From NCBI GenBank assembly GCA_002337055.1, contig DDFG01000005.1, positions 633,037-697,036 of the forward strand: 64,000 nt of DNA. The letters are read 5' to 3'. Source of the stretch: Betaproteobacteria bacterium UBA1934 (GTDB lineage: Bacteria; Pseudomonadota; Gammaproteobacteria; Burkholderiales; Rhodocyclaceae). Numbering within the stretch: the first letter of the stretch is position 1; each line of letters starts with the position of its first letter. The notes beneath the pieces are model-generated. The model saw only the letters and a program-made list of their open reading frames with translations. It did no database searches and was not told the DNA's origin. The translations under genes and the position numbers were made by a program. Positions 26,318 to 34,351 of this stretch are shown piece by piece.

Positions 26318-28495
26318 ATGAGCAAGAATCTGGAAAGAAACATCCGCTTCCTGCGGATCAATCATTTGCGCGGCCCCAACATCTGGACCTACCGTCCTGT
26401 GCTGGAGGCCTGGATCGATATCGGCTCTCTTGAAGAGTGCCCGTCAAACACCCTGCCCGGTTTCACGGATCGCCTGGTGTCCTGGCTACCTGGGCTCGCC
26501 GAGCACCGCTGCGGCGTGGGGGAGCGGGGAGGTTTCCTGGAGCGGCTGCGCGAGGGCACCTGGCCCGGCCATATCATGGAACATGTCGCCATCGAGTTGC
26601 AGAATCTTTCCGGTATGCAAACCGGCTTCGGTAAGACGCGACAGACTTCGGAGACCGGCGTCTACAAGATGGTCATCCGCACCCGGCAGTTCGACGTGAG
26701 CCATCACGCGGTACTCGCCGCCCGTGATCTGGTGATGGCTGCCATCGACGACACGTCCTACGATGTGCCGGCCGTGGTCGCCGCACTTCGAGACATGGTG
26801 GATTCTCTTTGCCTGGGCCCGAGCACCGCCTGCATCGTCAATGCTGCCACCGAACGGCGCATTCCCCATATCCGCCTGACCGAGGGTAACCTCGTGCAGT
26901 TGGGCTATGGTCGTCGCCAACGTCGCATCTGGACGGCGGAAACCGACCAGACCAGCGCGGTCGCCGAAGGAATTTCCAGCGACAAGAACCTGACCAAGAG
27001 CCTGCTCGCTTCCTGCGGCGTGCCGGTCCCAGAAGGGCGCGAGGTCAATTGTCCCGCGGATGCCTGGGAGGCCGCTCTGGATATCGGGCTGCCGGTAGTG
27101 GTCAAACCATCCGACGGCAACCATGGTCGCGGCGTGTTTACTGATCTCTCGACACAGGCAGAAATCGAGGCGGCCTTTCCGTTGGCGGCCGAGGAGGGGA
27201 GCAGCGTCATCGTCGAGCGTTTCGTGCGCGGGCACGAACATCGCGTGCTCATCGTTGGCGGCAAGGTGGTCGCGGCGACACGGGGCGACACTGCATCCGT
27301 GATCGGTGACGGCCTCCATACGCTGGCCGAATTGATTGATTACCAGATCAACAGCGATCCGCGCCGCGGCGAGACCGAGGATTTCCCCCTTGAACCGGTG
27401 CGCCTGGTGCCCGGCGCCAGCGCCATGCTCGAGTTGGAACGCCAGGGGTTCGGCCCCGAGTCGGTGCCTACCGAAGGGCAAAGCGTGCTGGTCATCCGGC
27501 ATGGCAACATGGCGTTCGACGTCACCGACGACGTTCATCCGGATGTCGCGGCGGCGTGTGCGCTGGCAGCGCGCATCGTCGGCCTGGATGTCACCGGGAT
27601 CGATCTGGTTGCCGAAAACATCGGCCGTCCGCTGCATGAACAACGCGGCGCCATCGTCGAAGTCAATGCCGGTCCCAGCCTGCTGATGCACCTGAAACCC
27701 GCCGTCGGCAAACCGCGACCCGTGGGGCAGGCGATTGCCGACCATCTCTTCTCCGCGCATGACGACGGTCGCATTCCCATTGTCGGTATCAGCGGGCATC
27801 GGGGTACCACCCTGATCGCGCGGTTGGTAGCGTGGCTGCTCGGTCTATCCGGTGGCTACGTCGGCGTCGCCTGCCGCGAAGGCTTGTACTTTGATCGCCG
27901 CCGTGTCGAAGGCGGTGATCAGTCCGGCTGGGATGCTGGACAGAGGGTGCTGATGAACCGTTCGGTCGATGCGGGTGTTTTCGAGCACGACGCGCTCGCC
28001 ATTCTGCGCGAAGGCCTCGCCTACGACCGGTGCCTGGTGGGCGTTGTCACCGATACAGACGTACAGGGCGGGTTGGACGAGTATTACATCACCACGCCGG
28101 ATCAGATGTACACCATCCTCCGCTCGCAAGTCGATGTCGTGCTGTCCCAAGGCGTTGCCGTTCTCAATGCGGAGGAGGAACGGGTCATCGAAATGGCCGA
28201 TCTGTGCGATGGTGGCGTCATCTACTACAGCCAGCGCGCGGATACGCCTGCCGTGGTCGGCCACCGCGAGGATGGCGGGCGCGCAGTATTCGCCGATCGC
28301 GGCCAGATTGTGCTGGCGAGCGGCAAGGAAAGCCAGACGCTGATCGAACTCGCCACCTTGCCCAAGGCAGCACAACGCGCGCTCCCCTCCCTGCTCGCCG
28401 CCGTCGGCGCCGCGTGGGGAATGGGCCTGGCGCCAGAACTGATAGCTGCCGGTCTCGACAACTTTGCCGCGTATTCCGCGGCACAAGGCGATTGA
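26318..28495 (+). CDS. Cyanophycin synthetase-like protein CphA' (degenerate second half)
   Basis: A 725-residue paralogue of the downstream CphA, starting MSKNLERNIRFLRINHLRGP. The N-terminal domain and ATP-grasp domain are recognisable (VVVKPSDGNHGRGV at about 261-274; VEVNAGPSLLMHL at about 448-460). The Mur-ligase P-loop is altered: at 490-498 it reads GISGHRGTT, where CphA has GTNGKTT, so the lysine is lost. The C-terminal part is also about 150 residues shorter than in CphA. It is likely to retain only the ATP-grasp activity, or to be an accessory subunit. The start follows in-frame upstream sequence without coding character. The gene is 14 bases before cphA. Confidence 0.88.
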   Translation: MSKNLERNIRFLRINHLRGPNIWTYRPVLEAWIDIGSLEECPSNTLPGFTDRLVSWLPGLAEHRCGVGERGGFLERLREGTWPGHIMEHVAIELQNLSGMQTGFGKTRQTSETGVYKMVIRTRQFDVSHHAVLAARDLVMAAIDDTSYDVPAVVAALRDMVDSLCLGPSTACIVNAATERRIPHIRLTEGNLVQLGYGRRQRRIWTAETDQTSAVAEGISSDKNLTKSLLASCGVPVPEGREVNCPADAWEAALDIGLPVVVKPSDGNHGRGVFTDLSTQAEIEAAFPLAAEEGSSVIVERFVRGHEHRVLIVGGKVVAATRGDTASVIGDGLHTLAELIDYQINSDPRRGETEDFPLEPVRLVPGASAMLELERQGFGPESVPTEGQSVLVIRHGNMAFDVTDDVHPDVAAACALAARIVGLDVTGIDLVAENIGRPLHEQRGAIVEVNAGPSLLMHLKPAVGKPRPVGQAIADHLFSAHDDGRIPIVGISGHRGTTLIARLVAWLLGLSGGYVGVACREGLYFDRRRVEGGDQSGWDAGQRVLMNRSVDAGVFEHDALAILREGLAYDRCLVGVVTDTDVQGGLDEYYITTPDQMYTILRSQVDVVLSQGVAVLNAEEERVIEMADLCDGGVIYYSQRADTPAVVGHREDGGRAVFADRGQIVLASGKESQTLIELATLPKAAQRALPSLLAAVGAAWGMGLAPELIAAGLDNFAAYSAAQGD

Positions 28496-28509
28496 CCAAA
28501 GGATTGCCC

Positions 28510-31089
28510 ATGGAAGTTTCCCGTATCCGGGCCCTGCGCGGCCCCAATCTCTGGACCCGGCACACGGCCATCGAGGCCATTGTCACCTGCCGGGAAGAAG
28601 AACGCTCCTTCGAGCGGATTCCCGGTTTTGAAGTTCGCCTGCGCGACCGCTTTCCCGGCATCGGCGTGCTGCAAGCCACCTCGCACGACGAATCGGTGTC
28701 CCTAGCGCATGCGCTGGAATACGCCGCACTGGGTTTGCAGGCTGAAATCGGCTGCCCGGTGACGTTCAGCCGGGCCGCCCAGACGGTCGAGGACGGTGTC
28801 TATCAGGTGGTGGTCGAATACAGCGAAGAAGCGGTCGGTCGCCGGGCGCTCGAACTGGCCGAACAGCTCTGTCAGGCCGCAAAGGACGATGTGCCTTTCG
28901 ACCTCGCCGACGCGCTCCAGCAGTTACGTGACCTGGACGAGGATGTTCGCCTCGGTCCCAGCACCGGCGCCATCGTACAAGCGGCAGTGGCACGTGGCAT
29001 TCCCTATCGACGGCTCACCGACGGCAGCCTCGTGCAATTTGGCTGGGGCAGCCGCCAGCGCCGCATACAAGCGGCCGAAACGGACCGCTCCAGTGCCATC
29101 GCCGAATCCATCGCGCAGGACAAGGATCTCACCAAGAAGTTGCTGCGTGCGGCGGGTGTTCCCGTGCCTCGGGGCCGCCCGGTCAGCGATGCCGAGGATG
29201 CCTGGGCGGCGGCTCAGGAAATTGGTGGGCCGGTGGTGGTCAAGCCCGTTGATGGAAATCAGGGCAAGGGCATCACGGTCAATGTCACGACCCGCGAAGA
29301 AGTCGTACAAGCATATGCGACAGCCGCCGAATTCCGCGACGACGTGATGGTCGAGAGTTACCTTCCGGGCAACGATTTCCGACTCCTCGTCGTCGGCAAC
29401 AAGGTCGCCGCCGCCGCCCGGCGCGAACCGCCGCATGTGATCGGTGACGGCAAGCATAGCGTTCGCCGTCTGGTCGAAATCGTGAACAGCGACCCCCGCC
29501 GGGGAGAAGGGCACGCCACTTCGTTGACCAAGATTCGTTTCGACGACATTGCACTGGCCACATTGGCCGGTCAGGGACTCGAGGCGGATTCGGTGCCGGC
29601 GCGCGGCAAGCGGGTGATTCTGCGCAACAACGCCAATCTATCCACCGGCGGTACCGCCACCGATGTCACCGACGACGTTCACCGCTCGGTCGCCGCGCAG
29701 GCGGTCGCCGCCGCGCAAATGGTCGGGCTCGATATCTGTGGCGTCGACGTGGTGTGCGACAGCGTGCTCAAGCCGCTGGAAGAACAGCACGGCGGCGTCG
29801 TCGAAGTCAATGCCGCGCCAGGTCTGCGCATGCATCTGGCGCCCTCCTATGGCAAGGGCCGTGCGGTCGGCGAGGCGATCATCGCCAACATGTTCCCCGA
29901 AGGCGACGATGGCCGCATTCCGGTAGTCGCCGTCACCGGCACCAACGGCAAGACGACGACCGTCCGCCTGATCGCCCACATCATCGGCAAGACCGGGCGC
30001 AATGTCGGCATGACCAATACCGACGGCGTCTATATCGGCAGCCGCCAGATCGACAGCGGCGATTGCAGCGGCCCGAAGAGCGCGCGTAATGTGTTGTTCC
30101 ACCCGGAAGTCGATGCCGCTGTATTTGAAACCGCGCGCGGCGGCATGTTGCGCGAGGGTCTGGGCTTCGACCGCTGCCAGGTGGCGGTGGTCACCAACAT
30201 CGGCAAGGGCGATCACCTCGGCCTCAACTACATCACCACGGTCGAGGACCTCAAGGTTCTGAAACGGGTGATCGTCATGAACGTTGCCCCCAGCGGCGTC
30301 GCGGTCCTCAATGCCAACGACCCCATCGTCGCCGAGATGGCGGAAAAATGCCCGGGCGGCGTCATCTTCTTCGGCAGCGGGCGCCGTCAATCGGTCATTG
30401 CCGCGCAGATCGCGCAGGGCAAGCGGGCCGTATATGTGGATAAGGGTGATATCGTCGCCAGCGAGGGCGGCAAGGTGATCCAGCGCATCCCGCTGGCCGA
30501 GATCCCCCTCACCATGCGCGGTCACATCGGTTTCCAGATCGACAACGCGATGGCCGCCACGGCAGCCGTCTGGGCACTGGGCATCGATTGGGCAGTGATT
30601 CGACTGGGTCTGGCCACATTCACCAGCGAAAGCCACAATGTGCCCGGGCGCTTCAACCTGTTCAGTTACCGGGGCGCCACGCTGATTGCCGATTACGGCC
30701 ACAATCCGGACGCCATGCTGGCGCTGGTGCGCGCGGTCGAGGCGCTGCCGGGCAGTCGCCGTAGCGTGGTCATCAGCGGCGCCGGCGACCGGCGCGACGA
30801 GGACATCCGCCAGCAAACCGAAATTCTTGGCGAGGCTTTCGACGACGTCATTCTGTATCAGGATCAGTGCCAGCGCGGCCGTGCGGATGGCGAGGTGCTC
30901 GGGCTGCTGCGGCAGGGGCTGGGCAAGGCCAAGCGCACCAGCCATGTCGAGGAGGTTCGCGGCGAATTCGCGGCAATCGACCGCGCGCTGAGCAGCCTGA
31001 CACCAGGCGATCTCTGCCTGATCCTGGTCGACCAGGTCGAAGAGGCGCTGGCGCACATTTCCGCGCGTGTCGGCGAAAGCCGCAAGTAA
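28510..31089 (+). CDS. cphA: Cyanophycin synthetase
   Basis: Makes cyanophycin, a poly-aspartate with arginine side chains used as a nitrogen and carbon reserve, from Asp, Arg and ATP without ribosomes. The 859 residues show the N-terminal domain (about 1-160), ATP-grasp domain (VVVKPVDGNQGKG, 242-254; VVEVNAAPGLRMH, 430-442) and an intact Mur-ligase domain (VTGTNGKTTTVRL, 475-487; later DYGHNPDAM). All expected motifs are intact. The start at 28510 is the only ATG before the domain begins and lies just after the cphA' stop. No cyanophycinase gene is seen in the window. Confidence 0.95.
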   Translation: MEVSRIRALRGPNLWTRHTAIEAIVTCREEERSFERIPGFEVRLRDRFPGIGVLQATSHDESVSLAHALEYAALGLQAEIGCPVTFSRAAQTVEDGVYQVVVEYSEEAVGRRALELAEQLCQAAKDDVPFDLADALQQLRDLDEDVRLGPSTGAIVQAAVARGIPYRRLTDGSLVQFGWGSRQRRIQAAETDRSSAIAESIAQDKDLTKKLLRAAGVPVPRGRPVSDAEDAWAAAQEIGGPVVVKPVDGNQGKGITVNVTTREEVVQAYATAAEFRDDVMVESYLPGNDFRLLVVGNKVAAAARREPPHVIGDGKHSVRRLVEIVNSDPRRGEGHATSLTKIRFDDIALATLAGQGLEADSVPARGKRVILRNNANLSTGGTATDVTDDVHRSVAAQAVAAAQMVGLDICGVDVVCDSVLKPLEEQHGGVVEVNAAPGLRMHLAPSYGKGRAVGEAIIANMFPEGDDGRIPVVAVTGTNGKTTTVRLIAHIIGKTGRNVGMTNTDGVYIGSRQIDSGDCSGPKSARNVLFHPEVDAAVFETARGGMLREGLGFDRCQVAVVTNIGKGDHLGLNYITTVEDLKVLKRVIVMNVAPSGVAVLNANDPIVAEMAEKCPGGVIFFGSGRRQSVIAAQIAQGKRAVYVDKGDIVASEGGKVIQRIPLAEIPLTMRGHIGFQIDNAMAATAAVWALGIDWAVIRLGLATFTSESHNVPGRFNLFSYRGATLIADYGHNPDAMLALVRAVEALPGSRRSVVISGAGDRRDEDIRQQTEILGEAFDDVILYQDQCQRGRADGEVLGLLRQGLGKAKRTSHVEEVRGEFAAIDRALSSLTPGDLCLILVDQVEEALAHISARVGESRK

Positions 31090-31133
31090 CCCCGGTCTGG
31101 CCGCTGGGATCGTAACCGGCGGCCGTTGACGAC

Positions 31134-32186
31134 ATGAACGTGCATCGCCCCTTGCGACTCGCGCGCTATCTGGCGCTGGCGTGGATGCTGCTGCTCATCT
31201 ACGGCAGCCTGCACCCGTTTTCCGGCTGGCGGGACAACGGCCTGGCGTCGCTCGCGTTTCTCGGCACTCCCTGGCCACGATACTGGACGGGTTTCGACCT
31301 AACGGTCAATGTCCTGGCCTACCTTCCGCTCGGTGCTTTGCTGACGCTCGGTTTCTGGCGTTTGCCCGGACGCGCAACGGCCGCGGTCCTCGCGGTGCTG
31401 ATCGGTACGACGCTCAGCTTTACGATGGAATGGATACAAAACTGGCTACCCAGCCGCGTCCCCTCCAACCTCGATCTCGCCTGTAACGGTGTAGGCACCC
31501 TTATGGGCGCGCTCGTTGCCAGTTTGACCGGGCCGCGCACGCTCCCACATCTGGGTCGATGGCTGCAAACCGCGCTAGGGCCACTGCCCAACGCGGAATT
31601 GGGGCTCACGCTGGTCGGCATTTGGCTGTTCATCCCCCTGTCGCCGGAAATCCTGCTTTTCGGCGCAGGCGATCTGCGCCAGATCCTCGGTCTGCCGAGT
31701 GCGCTGCCCTTTTCGGCCGAGCACTTCGCCCGCGCCGAGGCCGCAGTGGTGGCCGCCAATGTCCTCGCCATCGGCCTGCTGGTGCGCATGCTCGCCAGCA
31801 ATCTGCGCATTGCTCACGTGCTCGCTTCGGCAGTACTGGCAATCGGCCTGCTGGTGCGCACGCTGTCGGCGGCTGTCCTGGTCGGCCCAGCATCCTGGTC
31901 GGCTTGGCTGACGCCAGGTGTTGCGCAAGGGCTGATTGCCGGAATCGCCCTGCTGTTGCCCGCCATGTGGCTACCAGCGCGTGGCCGTCTGGCGCTGGGT
32001 GCACTGGCATTGATGACCGGTACCGTCCTGGTCAATCTCGCCCCGGCTAACCCATACTCACCACTGGCGTTGGTTGTCTGGACACAAGGCCACTTCCTCA
32101 ATTTCAACGGCCTGACTCGCCTGGTATCGATCGTCTGGCCGTTTCTTGCCCTACCCTACCTGATGGTGTCGGGACGTCGGGAATGA
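31134..32186 (+). CDS. VanZ family membrane protein
   Basis: A 350-residue membrane protein. The N-terminal 120 residues match VanZ-type proteins: LAWMLLLIYGSLHPFSGW, then FDLTVNVLAYLPLG and TLSFTMEWIQNWLPSR and SNLDLACNGVGTLMGAL. The rest adds about six helices not usual in minimal VanZ. The segment AIGLLVRxL occurs twice (about residues 213-221 and 237-245) because of a 72-base in-frame repeat at 31770-31860. The family is linked to teicoplanin resistance in enterococci, but in Proteobacteria the role is unknown. It follows cphA by 44 bases and is convergent with the sirtuin gene. Confidence 0.85.
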   Translation: MNVHRPLRLARYLALAWMLLLIYGSLHPFSGWRDNGLASLAFLGTPWPRYWTGFDLTVNVLAYLPLGALLTLGFWRLPGRATAAVLAVLIGTTLSFTMEWIQNWLPSRVPSNLDLACNGVGTLMGALVASLTGPRTLPHLGRWLQTALGPLPNAELGLTLVGIWLFIPLSPEILLFGAGDLRQILGLPSALPFSAEHFARAEAAVVAANVLAIGLLVRMLASNLRIAHVLASAVLAIGLLVRTLSAAVLVGPASWSAWLTPGVAQGLIAGIALLLPAMWLPARGRLALGALALMTGTVLVNLAPANPYSPLALVVWTQGHFLNFNGLTRLVSIVWPFLALPYLMVSGRRE

Positions 32187-32187
32187 C

Positions 32188-32976
32188 TCAGGCGGCGGCA
32201 CCCAATCTTTCCATCAGGGCGTTCATCGCCTCGGCCGCACCCAAAGCGAGCTTATAGGTGATGTAGGGCGTCACCCGCGTGTCGCCCGGATTGATTTCGA
32301 CAGTCGGTACGCCCGCCCGGGCGGCCCACACCACCGGCTGGGCAATATAGGGAAAGACGCTGGTGGTGCCGATGCTGAACACCAGGTCGAAACCTTTTTC
32401 CAGCTCGTCGTAAAACCGGCCCAGTTCGTCTTCCGGCAGCATTTCACCGAACAACACCACCTCGGGACGCATTTCGCCTTCGCATCGCGGGCAAACCGGC
32501 GGCAAGGGTCGATCCTCCAGAGACGGGACAGTCTCACGGTTGCCGCAGTGCTCACAGCGCAAGCGGTGGACGTCGCCATGGATCGGGATCACCCGGCGGC
32601 TGCCCGCCTGCTGGTGCAAGCCGTCGATGTTTTGCGTAAATACCACGACCGTGGCGAAATCGGCCTCCAGGCGGGCTATGGCGCGATGCGCGTCGTTGGG
32701 GCCGGCGTCGCGGCAATTGTGCTCGATCTGCGCCAGATACTTCCAGGTGATGTCCGGCCGGATCGCCAGCATGTCGCCGGAAAGCGCATCCTCGATGCGG
32801 ATGCCTTCCTCGGTCAGGCCGCTGTTGTAGAGGCCGCCGATGCCACGATAGGTCGGCAGGCCGGAATCGGCGGAAATGCCGGCGCCGGTGATGAACAGGA
32901 TGCGCCGCGCCGCGCCGAGGTGGCGGGCCACCGCGTCGAGCGTCTCGGCGTGATCGGCAATCTGGATTTCGGTCAT
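32188..32976 (-). CDS. NAD-dependent protein deacylase (Sir2 family)
   Basis: Removes acyl groups from lysines with NAD+. The 262 residues show GAGISADSGLPTYRG (about 28-42), the TQNIDGLHQQAG and HGDVHRLRC catalytic histidine region, four zinc cysteines (CEHCG and CPRCEG) and GTTSVFPYIAQPV. The start at 32976 (MTEIQIAD) is chosen because a longer in-frame extension would run into the divergent ferredoxin gene. Class is sirtuin class III/U-like; substrate preference cannot be read from sequence. Confidence 0.93.
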   Translation of the reverse strand: MTEIQIADHAETLDAVARHLGAARRILFITGAGISADSGLPTYRGIGGLYNSGLTEEGIRIEDALSGDMLAIRPDITWKYLAQIEHNCRDAGPNDAHRAIARLEADFATVVVFTQNIDGLHQQAGSRRVIPIHGDVHRLRCEHCGNRETVPSLEDRPLPPVCPRCEGEMRPEVVLFGEMLPEDELGRFYDELEKGFDLVFSIGTTSVFPYIAQPVVWAARAGVPTVEINPGDTRVTPYITYKLALGAAEAMNALMERLGAAA

Positions 32977-33030
32977 GGCAGGGCCTCTGCGGCCATTATA
33001 ATGGGCCTTCTTGTTTCCACGGTACGAACC

Positions 33031-33336
33031 ATGAGCCATTTTGAGCATCATGTCTTTTTCTGCTGCAACCAACGCGGCGCCGGCGAAACCTGCTGCAATC
33101 AGCATGGCGCCAGCGAGTTGCTGGCCTACGCCAAGGATCGCGCCCGCGCCCTGGGCGTCAACAGCGACCGTATCCGGCTCAACAAGGCGGGTTGCCTGGG
33201 TCGCTGCGACGACGGCCCGGTGATCGTGATCTACCCGGAAGCAGTGTGGTACACCTATGTCGACCAGCAGGACATCGACGAGATCCTGTCCGAACATCTG
33301 ATGCATGGTCGCATCGTCGAACGGTTGCGCATATGA
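33031..33336 (+). CDS. Thioredoxin-like (2Fe-2S) ferredoxin
   Basis: A 101-residue thioredoxin-fold 2Fe-2S protein. The cluster ligands are visible as FFCCNQR and ETCCNQHG at the N-terminus and GCLGRCDDGPVIVIYPE in the middle, a pattern of the shethna-type family. Length is normal. It is the first gene of a four-gene run: its stop overlaps the hydrolase start (33333-33336), and cutA and dsbD follow by overlaps. It is divergent from the sirtuin gene with a 54-base spacer. Confidence 0.88.
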   Translation: MSHFEHHVFFCCNQRGAGETCCNQHGASELLAYAKDRARALGVNSDRIRLNKAGCLGRCDDGPVIVIYPEAVWYTYVDQQDIDEILSEHLMHGRIVERLRI

Positions 33337-33977
33337 AAGCAGAAACCCGACTGATTTCCGGCCCGGCCGGCCCGCTCGAAGTCATTGTCGAAACGCCGCT
33401 CCACCCGCGGGGCATTGCGCTCATCGCGCACCCGCATCCGCTGGGCGGCGGCGCCAATACCAACAAGGTCGTGCATACGCTGGCACGCGCCTTCGTCGGT
33501 TTGGGCTATAGCGCCTGGCGGCCCAATTTTCGCGGCGTTGGCGACAGTGCCGGCACGCATGACGAAGGCGAGGGCGAGACCTGGGACTTGCTCGCTGCGT
33601 TGGCCGCTGCCCGAGCCGAATTGGGAGAACAGCCGGTCGCCCTGGCCGGATTCTCGTTTGGCGCCTATTGCCAGACCCGCGTCGCCCAGCAGCTGCTCGC
33701 CGACGGCCGCCCGGCCCGCGGCCTGGTACTGGTCGGCACCGCCGCCGGGCACGTGGAAGGCACACGCCAGTACGACACTGCCGCCGTGCCGCCCGACACC
33801 CTGGTCATTCACGGCTCGGCCGACGAAACAGTGCCACTCGCCAATGTGCTGGCCTGGGCCGAACCGCTCGACTTGCCAGTCACCGTGATTCCCGGCGCCG
33901 ATCATTTCTTTCATCGGCGCCTGCACGTACTGCGAGACCTGGTTGTGCGCCACTGGCACGCCCTGGAGGCTACGTGA
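33333..33977 (+). CDS. Alpha/beta hydrolase
   Basis: A 214-residue soluble hydrolase. It has LIAHPHPLGGGANTNKVV near the N-terminus, the nucleophile elbow GFSFGAY, the acid in HGSADETVPL and the histidine in PGADHFFH, so the Ser-Asp-His triad is complete. The HPHPxxGG start marks a group close to DUF3530/YsgA-like carboxylesterases rather than a well-defined enzyme. ATGA overlap links it to the ferredoxin gene and a GTGA overlap to cutA. Substrate unknown. Confidence 0.88.
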   Translation: MKAETRLISGPAGPLEVIVETPLHPRGIALIAHPHPLGGGANTNKVVHTLARAFVGLGYSAWRPNFRGVGDSAGTHDEGEGETWDLLAALAAARAELGEQPVALAGFSFGAYCQTRVAQQLLADGRPARGLVLVGTAAGHVEGTRQYDTAAVPPDTLVIHGSADETVPLANVLAWAEPLDLPVTVIPGADHFFHRRLHVLRDLVVRHWHALEAT

Positions 33978-34351
33978 CCGTGGTCGCCGACTTCGCTGTC
34001 GCTCCCGTGCCTGACGCTCTGTCCTTTGCGACAACGCCCTGCCTGGTGCTGACCAACTGTCCGGATGCCGGCCTCGCCGAACGGCTCGCCCGCGAGGTAT
34101 TGGCGGCGCGCCTCGCCGCCTGCGTCAACATCCTGCCGGCCTGCCAATCTCTGTATCGCTGGCAGAATGCCATCGAAAGCGCCTGCGAGGTGCCGGTGCT
34201 GTTCAAGACCACGCAAGATCGCTATCCGGCCCTGCTCGAGGCGATTACCCGTCTGCACCCCTACAACATCCCCGAAATCATTGCCCTGCCCGTGACCGCC
34301 GGCCTGCCCGCCTATCTGGACTGGGTCGTCGCCGAAACCCGAGAACCGTGA
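33974..34351 (+). CDS. cutA: Divalent-cation tolerance protein CutA
   Basis: Small trimeric protein of the CutA1 family, linked to copper tolerance and to DsbD in enterobacteria. The start is a GTG at 33974 overlapping the previous stop, giving 125 residues. Family signatures are CLVLTNCPDAGLAERLAREV, AACVNILPACQSLYRWQN, VPVLFKTTQDRYPALLEAI and HPYNIPEIIALPV. It directly precedes dsbD, the same gene order as in many Proteobacteria. An alternative GTG at 33980 is also possible. Confidence 0.93.
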   Translation: MTVVADFAVAPVPDALSFATTPCLVLTNCPDAGLAERLAREVLAARLAACVNILPACQSLYRWQNAIESACEVPVLFKTTQDRYPALLEAITRLHPYNIPEIIALPVTAGLPAYLDWVVAETREP

